From positions 327 through 64,326 of the forward strand of contig NZ_LMIJ01000007.1 in NCBI RefSeq assembly GCF_001428665.1: DNA of 64,000 nt. The letters are read 5' to 3'. Under the pieces are notes generated by a model. That model searched no databases, was not told where the DNA came from, and saw only the letters and a program-made list of their open reading frames with translations. Positions within the stretch are counted from its first letter, which is position 1; the number at the start of each line of letters is the position of its first letter. Position numbers and translations under genes: made by a program. This DNA comes from Acidovorax sp. Root219. Its GTDB lineage: Bacteria > Pseudomonadota > Gammaproteobacteria > Burkholderiales > Burkholderiaceae_C. This document shows positions 1 to 9,218 of the stretch, piece by piece.

Positions 1-33
1 CAATCAAGGCAAAGAGCAACCACAGCCGACAAA

Positions 34-699
34 TCAACGATGGCTCAGCCGACGCACAGCCCAATCCCCGAGACTCTGCACCGCCTGCACAAAGAAAATC
101 AACACCAGCACCACCGCCAACATGATCTCCGGCAGAAACCGCTGGTACCCATACCGGATCCCCAAATCCCCCAGCCCACCACCACCAATGGCCCCAGCCA
201 TGGCCGAGTACCCGGTAAGGCTCACGAAGGTAATGGTCAGCCCAGCAACGATGCCAGGCAAAGCCTCCGGCAGCAGCACCTTCCAGACGATCTGGCTGGT
301 GGTAGCCCCCATGGCCTGAGCGGCTTCGACGAGGCCGTGGTCGACCTCGCGCAGGGCCGCCTCCACCAGGCGCGCCACGAAGGGAGCCGCTGCGATGGTC
401 AACGGCACCACGGCCGCCGCCGTGCCGATGGACGAGCCCGTGATGAAGCGCGTGAACGGGATGATGGCCACCAGCAGGATGATGAAGGGCGTGGAACGCA
501 CGGCATTCACCAGCCAGCCCACGAGCTTGTTCACGGGGCTGTTTTCCAGCACGCCGCCTTGGTCCGTGAGGCGCAGGAACACGCCCAGCGGCACACCCAG
601 CAGGCCGCCGACGAGGCCGGAAATGCCCACCATGATGAGCGTTTCCCACAGAGATGAGGCGAAGAGTTCCAGCATGGCCGGAGTGAAATGGTCGAACAT
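34..699 (-). CDS. metI: Methionine ABC transporter permease MetI
   Basis: Inner-membrane permease of the MetNIQ importer for D- and L-methionine. The 221-aa length is typical for MetI, and the protein reads as about five to six hydrophobic segments with the coupling (EAA) loop around residues 125-150, containing EAAQAMGATTSQIVWKVLLP. It starts 14 bp downstream of the metN stop with a GAGGGGG ribosome-binding site 9 bp before the ATG, so it is co-transcribed with metN. The binding-protein gene metQ would be expected just beyond the left window edge, because the gene ends at position 34. Confidence 0.95.
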   Translation of the reverse strand: MFDHFTPAMLELFASSLWETLIMVGISGLVGGLLGVPLGVFLRLTDQGGVLENSPVNKLVGWLVNAVRSTPFIILLVAIIPFTRFITGSSIGTAAAVVPLTIAAAPFVARLVEAALREVDHGLVEAAQAMGATTSQIVWKVLLPEALPGIVAGLTITFVSLTGYSAMAGAIGGGGLGDLGIRYGYQRFLPEIMLAVVLVLIFFVQAVQSLGDWAVRRLSHR

Positions 700-713
700 T
701 GCTTGTTGCCCCC

Positions 714-1769
714 TCAGGTTTCAATCGTGACTTCTTCGACGGCCACGCCGCCGGCGCGCAGGTGCTCCACCGCGCCGCGCAGGCGTTCAGGCTCACCACT
801 CGCATAGACGGCCAGCGAGCCGAAGGTCTCGTCCTGGATCTCGTCGACCTGGCCGTGCAGGATGCTCATGTCCACGCCAAACTCGCGGATCAGCTGCGAC
901 AGGATGGGCTGGTAGGCGCTGTCACCCGAGTACGACAGGCGCAGCAGCCTGCCCGCGTTGCCGGGTGCCGTGGCAGCCAGCTGGCCGGTGAGCTTGCGCA
1001 CGTGGTCGAGCACGCTGGCGGGCAGCTCCTGCGGCAATATTTCGTCGATCAGGCTCTTGGTGATGGCCTGCTGGGGGCGCGTGAACACCTCCAGCACGCG
1101 GCCCTGCTCCACGATGCGGCCGGCCTCGATCACGGCCACGCGGTCGGCCACCTGCTTGATGACCTGCATCTGGTGGGTGATGAGCACCACCGTGAGGCCC
1201 AGCTCGCGGTTCACCTGGCGCAGCAGGTCGAGGATGGAGCGCGTGGTCTCGGGGTCCAGCGCCGAGGTGGCCTCATCCGAGAGCAGCACCTTGGGCCGGC
1301 TGGCCAGGGCGCGCGCAATGCCCACGCGCTGCTTTTGACCGCCACTGATCTGCGCCGGGTAGCGGTTGGCCAGGGCCGACAGGCCCACCAGCTCCAGCAG
1401 CGGGTTCACCCGCTCGCGGATGGCAGCCTTGTCCATGCCCGCCAGCTCCAGTGGAAGCGCAGCGTTGTCGAACACCGTGCGCGAGGACAGCAGGTTGAAA
1501 TGCTGGAACACCATGCCGATGTCGCGCCGCGCCGCGCGCAGTTGCGCGTCATTGAGCTTGGTGAGGTCGCGGCCATTGACGATGACCTCGCCCTCTGTGG
1601 GGCGGTTGAGCAGGTTGATCACGCGCACCAGCGAGCTCTTGCCGGCACCGCTCTTGCCGATGATGCCGAAGACCTCGCCCGAATGGATATGCAGGTCGAT
1701 ACCCCGAAGGGCTTCCACCGGGCCTTGTGGGCCCGGGTAAATCTGGGTGATACCCCGTAAGTCGATCAT
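714..1769 (-). CDS. metN: Methionine ABC transporter ATP-binding protein MetN
   Basis: ATPase that powers the methionine importer. Walker A (GKSGAGKSS, about residues 38-46), the ABC signature ISGGQKQRV and Walker B are present. The last 75 residues form the NIL-type regulatory domain found in MetN, which binds methionine and trans-inhibits transport in the family. The length of 351 aa fits MetN. The ATG is at 1769; no strong Shine-Dalgarno is seen. It is the first gene of the metN-metI unit, and a plausible promoter lies at 1835-1888. Confidence 0.95.
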   Translation of the reverse strand: MIDLRGITQIYPGPQGPVEALRGIDLHIHSGEVFGIIGKSGAGKSSLVRVINLLNRPTEGEVIVNGRDLTKLNDAQLRAARRDIGMVFQHFNLLSSRTVFDNAALPLELAGMDKAAIRERVNPLLELVGLSALANRYPAQISGGQKQRVGIARALASRPKVLLSDEATSALDPETTRSILDLLRQVNRELGLTVVLITHQMQVIKQVADRVAVIEAGRIVEQGRVLEVFTRPQQAITKSLIDEILPQELPASVLDHVRKLTGQLAATAPGNAGRLLRLSYSGDSAYQPILSQLIREFGVDMSILHGQVDEIQDETFGSLAVYASGEPERLRGAVEHLRAGGVAVEEVTIET

Positions 1770-1834
1770 GAAAAGTACAAAAGGCCGCCCCGCGCCTGTG
1801 GCGCCGGTCCGGCCCTGGTTGGAAAGGATAAGGG

Positions 1835-1888
1835 AATGTACTATTGCAACATAAAGAAACCAACGATCAATAAATCAAGTAATAAGAC
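1835..1888 (-). promoter_or_regulatory. Candidate metNI promoter, related to the sulfur-gene promoter series
   Basis: On the minus strand a GTTGGT -35-like hexamer (1864-1859) is followed after exactly 18 bp by TACATT (1840-1835). The -35 is preceded by TC, giving TCGTTGG as in the organosulfur promoters described below. The upstream GCATA block of those promoters is not clearly present here (GTCTTA instead). The surrounding 1815-1905 stretch is AT-rich compared with its neighbours. Assignment is inference from pattern and spacing. Confidence 0.45.
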
Positions 1889-1926
1889 ATCAAAGTTATT
1901 TGGAAGCATCGACCGCCGCGCGCGCA

Positions 1927-3402
1927 CTACGGCACGGCGGTCGCAGCGGGCAGGGATTCGTCGCCGCTGATCACCACCCGATTGCGTCCCGATTGCTTGG
2001 CAAGGTACAGCGCCGCATCCGCGGCTGAAAGAAAAGCATCCAGCGTCACCGGCACATCCGGCACATGCGCCACCCCGATGCTGACCGTGGAGATCAATGG
2101 CGTTCCGTCCTCCAGCAGGGTGGAGTGCGCGGCACAGGCGACACAGATGCGCTGGGCAATCGCCTGGGCCACTGCAGCAGAGACGTCGGGCAACAGCACC
2201 GCAAATTCCTCGCCTCCCAGGCGGCCCAGCACGTCGGTGTCACGCAGGCAGCTGTTGACCAGTTGTGCAAAATCCGCCAGCACCAGATCACCAGCCGCAT
2301 GCCCGTACACGTCGTTGACCCTCTTGAAGTGGTCGATATCGAGCATCAGCGCTGAAAACTCCCGCTGGCGGCCTGCCGTGGCGCGGAACAGCGCCTCGGC
2401 CTGGTCGATGAAACCCGCCCGGTTGAGCACCCCGGTCAGGCGGTCGTGCGTGGCAGCGTGCTGCAATTGCCGCAGCAGTTCGTTGCGCGCCGCCATGACG
2501 CTGGCCACCGCCAGTGGGGCCAGCACCATCAACGCCACGCCGATGCGAAACGACTGCAGTTCGTATTGCCCGCCGAAGTCCGACCCCAGGTGCAGGTAGC
2601 CGACCGATACCGCCATCAGCGTCCACACGCTGCACAGCAGTGTGAGCACCGCCGTCACGAACAGGCTGTAGCTCAGGGCACACCACAGCAGGCCAGGCAC
2701 TAGGTATGAGACGGCACCCGGCCCGCTGATGACCATGCCCAGCGCCCCGCCCAGAAACAGGCTCAAGGCCGGCGCCAGTTTCAGCGGATCCAGGCGCAGC
2801 ACGAACTCGCGGTGCCGTTGGTCGCGCTGAGGGCGGCGCCACGCCGGCATGGTCAGTATCACGGGCAGGATCACCAGGTAATCGACCAGTTCCGCCGTGA
2901 ACCAGATCAGCAAACCGTCGGCGCGCGATCCATGGAAGAGCAGCGGGTTGATCACCATGCCCACCAGGCCCGCAGTCAGCGAGGCCATGGCCACGATCAC
3001 GATGAGGTAGACCACCGACAGGGGCTGCAGCAGGCGCCGGTGGCCAAGGGGTATGCGTGAGAAAAGCAGGTAACCCACGATGACGCCGGCCATGTTGGCC
3101 AGTGTCAGCCAGGCCACCTTGGGCCAGGTGCCGCCCATGACCACGTCGGCGAGTATGAAACCGGCGGCCGCGCCGCACCAGGCCAGCACGGAGGTCGGCC
3201 GCAGCCGGCGCACCAGCACACCGAGCAACACCGCATTCGCGGGCCAGAACGCCGCCAGCGCCCCGGTGGGACGGGTCAGGATGCCCAGCAGGGCAAACCC
3301 GAAAACCAGGCTACCGAGCAACAGCGCATCCATCGCAGACTCTTTGGCGAGCGCAGGCCACGCCGGGACTGCGCCGGGGGGAGGTACAGGTTCCTCTGTC
3401 AT
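1927..3402 (-). CDS. Membrane diguanylate cyclase (MASE1-GGDEF)
   Basis: Makes cyclic di-GMP from GTP. The N-terminal ~290 residues are a multi-helix MASE1-type membrane sensor. The C-terminal GGDEF domain carries an intact active-site GGEEF near residue 396, with an RDTD inhibitory (I-site) motif exactly five residues upstream, so product inhibition is expected. I chose the ATG at 3402 because GAGG sits 5 bp before it; an in-frame GTG at 3408 would add two residues. The gene ends near the metN promoter and follows the MFS gene on the same strand with a 147-bp gap. The ligand of the MASE1 domain is unknown. Confidence 0.9.
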   Translation of the reverse strand: MTEEPVPPPGAVPAWPALAKESAMDALLLGSLVFGFALLGILTRPTGALAAFWPANAVLLGVLVRRLRPTSVLAWCGAAAGFILADVVMGGTWPKVAWLTLANMAGVIVGYLLFSRIPLGHRRLLQPLSVVYLIVIVAMASLTAGLVGMVINPLLFHGSRADGLLIWFTAELVDYLVILPVILTMPAWRRPQRDQRHREFVLRLDPLKLAPALSLFLGGALGMVISGPGAVSYLVPGLLWCALSYSLFVTAVLTLLCSVWTLMAVSVGYLHLGSDFGGQYELQSFRIGVALMVLAPLAVASVMAARNELLRQLQHAATHDRLTGVLNRAGFIDQAEALFRATAGRQREFSALMLDIDHFKRVNDVYGHAAGDLVLADFAQLVNSCLRDTDVLGRLGGEEFAVLLPDVSAAVAQAIAQRICVACAAHSTLLEDGTPLISTVSIGVAHVPDVPVTLDAFLSAADAALYLAKQSGRNRVVISGDESLPAATAVP

Positions 3403-3421
3403 GGGCACCTCACGGCCACAA

Positions 3422-3442
3422 GGTCCCGCACCATGCGGGACC
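3422..3442 (-). terminator. Stem-loop between MFS gene and diguanylate cyclase
   Basis: GGTCCCGCA and TGCGGGACC form a perfect 9-bp stem with a 3-nt loop. It lies downstream of the MFS stop and 19 bp upstream of the cyclase start. No T-run follows on the minus strand, so it may act as a weak terminator for the MFS gene or as a hairpin in the cyclase leader. Confidence 0.4.
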
Positions 3443-3549
3443 CCGCCTGACCGTTTTCTTTATATCGGTGAACCGGCAGGCTGCGGGCCCGCGCATACCC
3501 TCTTGCTTCCAAGCCGGGGGCCGGGCATGCACCCCCGGATCAAGGGCCC

Positions 3550-4755
3550 CTACGCAGCGACCGCCACCACCCGCCCCTGGACCCTGCGCGAGACCAGCAC
3601 GCCCAGCACCACCACGCCCGCTGCGGCCATCGAGAACACCTGCGCGATCCAGCCCCGGTCCACACTGGCCGCCACTGCCAGCACACCGAGCGACTGGCCC
3701 AGGAACAGCAGGCAGGCGAACAGCGTTACGGCCGTGCCCCGCGCCTCCGGCGCCATCTGCGTGGCCTGCACCTGCAAGGTGTTGTGCAGCATGTAGAAGC
3801 CCAGGCCTGCACAGAAGCAGCCCACCACCGCCAGGTGCACCAGGGGCGCCCAGGCCAGCAGCAGCAGGCCCACCGCGATCATCATGGCCCCCAGCAGGGC
3901 CAGGCCTTTTTCGCCCAGCAGGGCCAGCCAGCGGCGCGCCATCAGGCTGTAGACCAGGCCGCCCACCCCATAGAGCACCATCACCCCGCCGGCTGCCGAA
4001 GCCGACAGGCCAAAGCCGTCGACCATGCGCGCGGGCACAAAGGCCATGGTGCCAAACCCCAGGGCCCCCTCCACCGCCACGATGGCCAGCACCCAGCGCA
4101 CCCGGGGCATGCGCAGAAGGCGCCCCGTGGTGGCCAGGTAGGCTGGCAGCGAGAAGGCAGCCGGTTCGGCCGGATGGTCACCCGCCGCTGCAGCACCCGC
4201 CACCGTGGCACGCATCTGGCGCAGCAGCAGGGTGGCAGCCGTGAGGAACAGCACAGACAACACGGCAAACGCCCAGCGCCAGCCCAGGGCCTCCACCGCG
4301 AAGCCGCCGAACCACTGGCCGGCCATCATCCCCGATACCGTGGCCACCATGAGCCGGGCCAGCGTCTCCTGGCGCTGCTCGTAGGCCACGCTGTCCCCGA
4401 TCCAGGCCATGGACAGCGGGATGATGCCAGCCGCCGCCGCGCCCATGAACGCGCGCGACACCACCAGCACCGGCAGGGTCGGCGCCAGGGCCGTGACGGC
4501 ACTGAAGACCGCGCAGGCGAAGGTGGCGCCGATGATCACGCGCACCTTGCCAAAGCGGTCACCGAGCGGGCCGTAGAAGAGCTGGAGCACGCCGTAGGCG
4601 ACCGCGAACGCGGCGATCACCGCCGACGCATCACCGGTGGTGACATGGAACTCCTGGGACAGGGTGACCAGCATCGGATCGCACACGCGCATGGATGCCA
4701 TGCTGGAGAAGGCCGCCACGCTGATCAGGCGCAGCATCGTCGAGGAAGAATGCAT
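3550..4755 (-). CDS. MFS transporter
   Basis: Major facilitator superfamily secondary transporter of 401 aa with about twelve hydrophobic segments. The loop between helices 2 and 3 contains the family pattern around GPLGDRFGKVRVI (about residues 60-73). The start is ATG 4755; an internal ATG at 4737 is also possible. It lies 76 bp downstream of a sulfonate-type binding protein on the same strand, so it could take part in organosulfur efflux or uptake, but the substrate cannot be deduced. Confidence 0.85.
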   Translation of the reverse strand: MHSSSTMLRLISVAAFSSMASMRVCDPMLVTLSQEFHVTTGDASAVIAAFAVAYGVLQLFYGPLGDRFGKVRVIIGATFACAVFSAVTALAPTLPVLVVSRAFMGAAAAGIIPLSMAWIGDSVAYEQRQETLARLMVATVSGMMAGQWFGGFAVEALGWRWAFAVLSVLFLTAATLLLRQMRATVAGAAAAGDHPAEPAAFSLPAYLATTGRLLRMPRVRWVLAIVAVEGALGFGTMAFVPARMVDGFGLSASAAGGVMVLYGVGGLVYSLMARRWLALLGEKGLALLGAMMIAVGLLLLAWAPLVHLAVVGCFCAGLGFYMLHNTLQVQATQMAPEARGTAVTLFACLLFLGQSLGVLAVAASVDRGWIAQVFSMAAAGVVVLGVLVSRRVQGRVVAVAA

Positions 4756-4831
4756 AGGCGCCGATTGTGCGGCGCAGCGCGCCAGGCTGCTGGCGGCGGG
4801 TCAAATGCCCTGGGGCGCGGGGCCCCTGCCG

Positions 4832-5782
4832 TCAGGCCTTGGCATTGAACCGCGTATCGAAGGTGCCCCGCACGTCCAGCCGCTGCTTGAGGAGCCCTGC
4901 CGCCAGGTAGAAATCCGCCGTGCGCTGCTGGTCGGCCAGCACCTGGGCGTCGATGTCCTGCCAGCGCGTGGCGCGGCGCTCGAACTGCAGCTGCGCAGCG
5001 TCGGCCGAAATGCCGATGATGCGCGCGAGCGACTGGCCAAAGGGCTTGGCGTTCTGGTACGACCAGACCTGGGCGCGCACCACACGCTCCTTGAAGTCCT
5101 GCAGCACTGCGGTCTTTTCGGCCAGGGCCACCTCCGTTGCGGCCAGGTAGCTGAGCCCGCTCCACAGCCCGCGCCCGTTGACCAGCACGCGCGCGTGGCC
5201 GCTGGTCTCGGCCAGCGCGGTGTAGGGCTCCCAGGTGGCCCAGGCATCGACGGAACCCTGCGTCAGCGCGAGCTTGGCGTCCGGCGGGGGAATGAAGCGC
5301 AGCTGCACATCGTCGGCCTTGAGGCCCGCCGACTCCAGCACCTTGAGCGTGACGAAGTGGCCGATGGAGCCGCGGTTGGTCGCAATGCTCTTGCCCTTGA
5401 GGTCGGCCGCAGTCTTGAGCGGCGAATTCGGGGCCACCAGCACCGCCGTGCCATAGGCATCGGAGCGGCTCGCGGCAAAGGCCTTCACGCGGCTGCCAGC
5501 GGCCAGGGTGAACAGCAGTGGCGCATCGCCGATGGGCCCGAAATCCACGGCATTGGCGTTGAGCGCCTCGGCCAGCGGCGCGGCGGCCGGGAACTCGCTC
5601 CACTTGATGTCGTAGGGCAGGTTCTTGAGCTCGCCTGCAGCGTCGAGCAGGGCCTGCAGCCCGCCTTTCTGGTCGCCCGCGCGCAACAGCACGCGGGACT
5701 GTGCGTGGGTGAGCAACGGCGACAGAAAGGAACTGGCGGCGACGGAGGCGGTGAGCAGGTGGTTGAATTGGCGGCGCAGCAT
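4832..5782 (-). CDS. Orphan sulfonate-type ABC substrate-binding protein
   Basis: Periplasmic binding protein of the SsuA/TauA (NMT1-like) family, 316 aa, with a signal peptide in the first ~28 residues ending near THAQS. The core has family features such as GDQKGG near the mature N-terminus and SPLKTAADLKGKSIA. No permease or ATPase gene is adjacent, so it must share a transporter encoded elsewhere, for example ssuBC at about 49-51.5 kb. The ATG at 5782 was chosen to give a normal signal peptide; the frame is open upstream to 5851. It has no Cys and only the initiator Met, as expected for a protein made during sulfur starvation. A promoter of the organosulfur series lies at 5823-5876. Confidence 0.88.
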   Translation of the reverse strand: MLRRQFNHLLTASVAASSFLSPLLTHAQSRVLLRAGDQKGGLQALLDAAGELKNLPYDIKWSEFPAAAPLAEALNANAVDFGPIGDAPLLFTLAAGSRVKAFAASRSDAYGTAVLVAPNSPLKTAADLKGKSIATNRGSIGHFVTLKVLESAGLKADDVQLRFIPPPDAKLALTQGSVDAWATWEPYTALAETSGHARVLVNGRGLWSGLSYLAATEVALAEKTAVLQDFKERVVRAQVWSYQNAKPFGQSLARIIGISADAAQLQFERRATRWQDIDAQVLADQQRTADFYLAAGLLKQRLDVRGTFDTRFNAKA

Positions 5783-5822
5783 GGTGGCGTTGGACAAGAA
5801 GTGATCGGATTGGACAGGCTGC

Positions 5823-5876
5823 ATTGCAGCACCCGCCGCGCGCCAGGCCAACGAAGCCTTGCGTCCATGGATATGC
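5823..5876 (-). promoter_or_regulatory. Organosulfur-series promoter (site a)
   Basis: Minus-strand reading: GCATATCCATGG begins at 5876, CTTCGTTGGC ends at 5847 (30 bp in total), and an 18-bp spacer leads to TGCAAT (5828-5823). The -35 is taken as GTTGGC. It lies 64 bp upstream of the binding-protein start and has the same 30-bp block and spacer as sites b to f. Likely target of a LysR-type activator such as CysB/SsuR (inference). Confidence 0.6.
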
Positions 5877-5935
5877 GGTTTTCGTATGCAGCGGGCATCC
5901 GTCCGGGGTCGGCACCCCGGGAACGCATTGCCCCG

Positions 5936-7090
5936 TCAGCCCAGGGCCGCCCTACCCGCCGCCACGTGCACGCTGTCATCTTGCGGTGTGTGGATGCGCC
6001 CGCACAGCACGTCGCGCAGGTGGCGCTCCAGTGGGTTCCTGCGCGCCAGGCCGTGGTTGCTGGTGAGCGACAGGGCCACCTCCACCGCGTGCACGGCGTT
6101 GTGGGTCACGGTGGACTTGATCAGGCCGCTGTCCACCGACGAGACCGGCACACCGGCATCCACGTCGGCCGCCAGGCCGCGCAGCAAGCGGTCATTGGTG
6201 AGCAGCAGCCCTTCCAGCGTGCCCACGGCCTCCTGCACGCGCGGCAGGCTGGCCAGCGGCGCGCCCAGGCTGGCGGGGCTGCGCGTGCGCAGGAAGTCGA
6301 GCAGCCATGCGCGCGCAGCCCGTGCCACACCGGTGTAGAGCCCGCCCAGCAGGACCACCATCTCGGCCTGCACGGCGGAGTCACCCCGCGCCCAGTCCTG
6401 CGGCAGGCGCAGTTCCAGCGCATGGCTGGCGGGCACCGGCACGCTGTCGAAATGCACATCGTGGCTGCCGCTGGCACGCAGGCCCAGGTGGTCCCAGGTG
6501 GGGTCGATACGGATGCCGGGCGCCCCTGCCCGCACCAGGAAGGCGCCGGTGCGCGGCGCCTCCTCGTCGGTGCGGGCCCACACCAGGTACCAGCGCAGGA
6601 TGGGTGCGCCGGTCGAATAGATCTTGTGGCCGGTGATGCGCCAGCCTGCGCCCGCACCCTCACCCGCGCGGCGTGCCACCGTGGCCGGCAGGCCGCCGCG
6701 CGCGGGCGAGCCCAGCTCGGGCTCCACACGCAGGGCATTGATCAGCGACACCTCGCGCACCGACTCCTGCACCAGCTGGCGCGCCAACACCTCAGGCCAG
6801 GGCGATCCGGCCCGGCCCATGGCGCGCTGCTGCATGTACTGCATGGTCAGCACCAGCGCGGTGGCCGGGCAGCCCTGTGCGACGGCGCCGATCACCTCGC
6901 CCAACTGGGCCAGCGAGGCGCCCTGCCCGCCCAGGTGGCGCGCCCCGGCCAGCGACAGCAGACCGGCCTGCTGCAGCTCGGTGAAATTGCGGTGCGGAAA
7001 GCTGCCTTCGCGGTCATGCACGGCAGCGCGCGCGCCGAACTCAACGGCCAGCGTGCGGGCCAGTTGGCCTGCCGTGAGGGGCGCGTTCAC
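5936..7090 (-). CDS. Acyl-CoA-dehydrogenase-fold flavoprotein, SfnB/DszC-like
   Basis: 384-aa flavoprotein of the acyl-CoA dehydrogenase superfamily, closest by eye to the SfnB/DszC group. Members use reduced flavin for oxygenation or desulfurization of organosulfur compounds rather than acyl-CoA. The middle domain shows GHKIYSTGAP (about residue 160) and the substrate-loop region around GLRASGSHDVHF. The GTG at 7090 is chosen because GTGA overlaps the stop of the upstream aldolase gene and GAGG sits 7 bp before it, indicating translational coupling. The open frame extends to 7276, but that part is aldolase sequence read in another frame. The exact substrate is unknown. Confidence 0.82.
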   Translation of the reverse strand: MNAPLTAGQLARTLAVEFGARAAVHDREGSFPHRNFTELQQAGLLSLAGARHLGGQGASLAQLGEVIGAVAQGCPATALVLTMQYMQQRAMGRAGSPWPEVLARQLVQESVREVSLINALRVEPELGSPARGGLPATVARRAGEGAGAGWRITGHKIYSTGAPILRWYLVWARTDEEAPRTGAFLVRAGAPGIRIDPTWDHLGLRASGSHDVHFDSVPVPASHALELRLPQDWARGDSAVQAEMVVLLGGLYTGVARAARAWLLDFLRTRSPASLGAPLASLPRVQEAVGTLEGLLLTNDRLLRGLAADVDAGVPVSSVDSGLIKSTVTHNAVHAVEVALSLTSNHGLARRNPLERHLRDVLCGRIHTPQDDSVHVAAGRAALG

Positions 7091-7908
7091 TGAAGCACCT
7101 CGGGGTGCTCGCGCACCACGATGTCGAACAGGCTCTTGAAGGTGAAGTGCGCCCCGCCCGGCCCGCCGATCTGCGCATGCGTGTGGCGCGCCACTTCGGG
7201 CCGGATGGGCCGGGGCACGCCCGCGGCCTCGGCCAGCAGTTGGGTGTGGCAGGCGTTCTCGAGCGCGATGTACCACCAGGCAGCCGCTTCCACCGAAGGG
7301 CCGGCCGTCAGAATACCGTGGTTCTGCAGGATCACGGCTTTCTGGTTGCCCAGGGCCTGGCCGATGCGAAAGCCCTCGTCCGTCTCAAGCACCACGCCCG
7401 TGAAGTCATCGAACAGCGCATGGTCCTCGTAGAAGATGCACGAGTCCTGCGTCAGCGGGTCGAGCCGGCGGCCCAGCGCTGACCAGGCCTTGCCGTAGGT
7501 CGAATGCGTGTGCGCAGCGGCCACGATGTCGGGCCGCGTCTCGTGCAGCGCCGCGTGGATGGCGAACGCCGCCCGGTTCAGCGGACCGTTGCCGACCACA
7601 ATCTCGCCCTGAGAGTTCACGAGCAACAGGTCCGACACCTTGATCTGCGAGAAATGCAGGCCCAGCGGGTTGACCCAGAAATGGTCCGCCCACTCCGGGT
7701 CGCGCGCCGTGATGTGGCCCGCTAGACCATGGTCGAAGCCATGCTGGGCGAACAGGCGAAAGGCCACGGCCAGGTTCTCCTGCCGGTGGCGGCGCTCGGC
7801 CTCCAGCGTGGGGCGCGCTGGCGGTGGATCGAACCAGTCCTTGCGCTGGGGGGCGAGGTTCCGGGCGTGGAGGTTCAGCGGAGGCAGCAGCGTGGCTGAG
7901 GAGGACAT
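7087..7908 (-). CDS. Class II aldolase/adducin family protein
   Basis: 273-aa protein with the zinc-binding aldolase fold. HTHSTYG (about residue 135) and QNHGILT (about 196) carry the metal-ligand histidines. Family members catalyse retro-aldol cleavage or decarboxylation of sugar phosphates or related hydroxy acids; here it may process the carbon skeleton left after desulfurization (inference from neighbours). The ATG at 7908 has AAGG 7 bp upstream. The frame is open back to 8217, but that extension is not supported. It is co-transcribed and translationally coupled with the SfnB/DszC-like gene, and preceded by promoter site b. Confidence 0.85.
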   Translation of the reverse strand: MSSSATLLPPLNLHARNLAPQRKDWFDPPPARPTLEAERRHRQENLAVAFRLFAQHGFDHGLAGHITARDPEWADHFWVNPLGLHFSQIKVSDLLLVNSQGEIVVGNGPLNRAAFAIHAALHETRPDIVAAAHTHSTYGKAWSALGRRLDPLTQDSCIFYEDHALFDDFTGVVLETDEGFRIGQALGNQKAVILQNHGILTAGPSVEAAAWWYIALENACHTQLLAEAAGVPRPIRPEVARHTHAQIGGPGGAHFTFKSLFDIVVREHPEVLQ

Positions 7909-7941
7909 CGGGAGGCCTTGTGTCTGGGGAATGTGCTGCCC

Positions 7942-7995
7942 ACCATAAAGGCCGCCCCCGGCACCGCCAACGAAGAAAAGCGCGTGTGCACATTC
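7942..7995 (-). promoter_or_regulatory. Organosulfur-series promoter (site b)
   Basis: Minus strand: the 30-bp block starts GAATGTGCAC at 7995 and ends TTCTTCGTTGGC at 7966. An 18-bp spacer leads to TATGGT (7947-7942). It lies 57 bp upstream of the aldolase start. The block shares TTTTCTTCGTTGGC with sites c and e. It is divergent from site f, so this 221-bp intergenic region fires both ways. Confidence 0.6.
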
Positions 7996-8040
7996 GGTTT
8001 TGGCATGAGGCGGGGCGCATGCTGCGGACCGCTGATTTGC

Positions 8041-8094
8041 GCATATCGATGCTACGCAATGGTCGTTGGAGCGGGAAAGCGGTTGCTGGAACCT
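8041..8094 (+). promoter_or_regulatory. Organosulfur-series promoter (site f)
   Basis: Plus strand: GCATATCGATG starts at 8041 and TCGTTGGA ends at 8070, the same 30-bp length as in the minus-strand sites. At the 18-bp spacing the -10 would be GAACCT (8089-8094), a weak match that would fit an activator-dependent promoter. It lies 59 bp upstream of the binding-protein start at 8130. Confidence 0.5.
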
Positions 8095-8129
8095 TGGCAT
8101 TCCCGCAGAACGACGAAAGGACTTTCTCC

Positions 8130-9152
8130 ATGCCATTGCCAACCACCTCCGGCACCCACCGCCGCACCCTGCTGCGCGCCGGCCTGGGTGCGGCCACGCT
8201 GGCCACTCTAGGCGCACCCGCCGTGGCGGCAGGTGCCACCGACCTCTCCAAGGTCACCCTGCGCATCGGCACCTACAAGGGCCTGTGGCGCCCCCTCATC
8301 GCGGCCAGCGGCCAGGGCCAGACGCCCTACCGCATCGAGTGGCGCGAGCTCAACAACGGCGTGCAGCACATCGAGGCCATCAACGGCGACGCGCTGGACC
8401 TGGGCTCGGGCAGCGAGATACCGGCCCTGTTCGCGGCGCGGCAGAAGGCGCAGGTGCGCTTCATCGCCGTCACGCGCGAGGATCTGAACAACCAGGTCAC
8501 CCTGGCGCGCAAGGACGCGCCCATAACGCGCATCGCCGACCTCAGGGGCAGGCGCGTGGGCTATGTGCGCGCGACCACCTCGCACTATTTTCTGAGCCGG
8601 CAGCTGGCCGAAGCGGGCCTGTCGTTTGCCGACATCACGCCTGTGAGCCTCACACCGGCCGACGGCCTGTCGGCCTTTGACCGGGGCGACCTCGATGCCT
8701 GGGCCATCTATGGCTACAACGGCCAGCTGGCGCGCCTGCGCTACGGCGCGCGCGTGCTCAAGACCGGGGATGGCTACCTCTCGGGCAATTTCCCGATCTA
8801 TGCCAACCCCAGGTCTGTGCAGGACCGGCTCAAACACGCCGCCATCAGCGACTACCTGCAGCGCCTGCGCCGCGCCTACCTCTGGGCCAATGGCAACTAC
8901 CTGGCCTATGCCCGCGCGCAGTCGGAAGAAACCCGCGTGCCGGTGGGCGACCTGATCGAGCTGTGGAACAACCGCAGCACCGACTACGACCTGCGCGCCG
9001 TGGACGATGGCGTGGTCAAGGGCCACCAGGCCGTGGCCGATACCTTTCTGAAGCTGGGCGTGCTCGATGGCCCGGCCCAGGTGGCCCCGCTGTGGGACCG
9101 CAGCTTCAGCGGGGCATTTGGGGCAAGAGGCGCTGTGCAGCCACCCGCCTGA
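8130..9152 (+). CDS. Orphan sulfonate-type ABC substrate-binding protein
   Basis: Periplasmic SsuA-family binding protein, 340 aa. The N-terminal signal (HRRTLLRAGLGAATLA, cleavage near residue 34) has a twin-arginine look. The ATG at 8130 is preceded by GAAAGGA; the frame is open back to 7824 but without support. The protein has no Cys and only the initiator Met. No transport partners are adjacent; it lies divergent from the aldolase/SfnB-like pair and tail-to-tail with the flavin monooxygenase. It probably feeds a shared SsuBC permease with a particular sulfonate or sulfate ester (inference). Confidence 0.88.
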   Translation: MPLPTTSGTHRRTLLRAGLGAATLATLGAPAVAAGATDLSKVTLRIGTYKGLWRPLIAASGQGQTPYRIEWRELNNGVQHIEAINGDALDLGSGSEIPALFAARQKAQVRFIAVTREDLNNQVTLARKDAPITRIADLRGRRVGYVRATTSHYFLSRQLAEAGLSFADITPVSLTPADGLSAFDRGDLDAWAIYGYNGQLARLRYGARVLKTGDGYLSGNFPIYANPRSVQDRLKHAAISDYLQRLRRAYLWANGNYLAYARAQSEETRVPVGDLIELWNNRSTDYDLRAVDDGVVKGHQAVADTFLKLGVLDGPAQVAPLWDRSFSGAFGARGAVQPPA

Positions 9153-9158
9153 GCCCAA

Positions 9159-9200
9159 AAGCACTGCGGCGCGCACTCGCAAGAAGTGCGCGCCGCATCT
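9159..9200. terminator. Bidirectional terminator-like hairpin
   Basis: TGCGGCGCGCACT (9165-9177) and AGTGCGCGCCGCA (9185-9197) form a perfect 13-bp stem with a 7-nt loop between two convergent genes. On the minus strand the stem is followed by GTGCTTTT, so it fits best as the terminator of the monooxygenase gene at 9219. Confidence 0.7.
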
Positions 9201-9218
9201 GCCCGCAAGGCGCGGTGC

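Noticed and set aside
1770-1926. Possible SAM riboswitch before metN
   Set aside because: The 157-bp leader region lacks a T-tract terminator and the paired helices of SAM aptamers; only promoter-like hexamers are visible.
4637-7093. Long plus-strand open frame of 818 codons across the MFS, binding-protein and flavoprotein genes
   Set aside because: It is antisense to three genes with clear family motifs and has the Arg/Gln/His-rich composition of GC-rich shadow frames.
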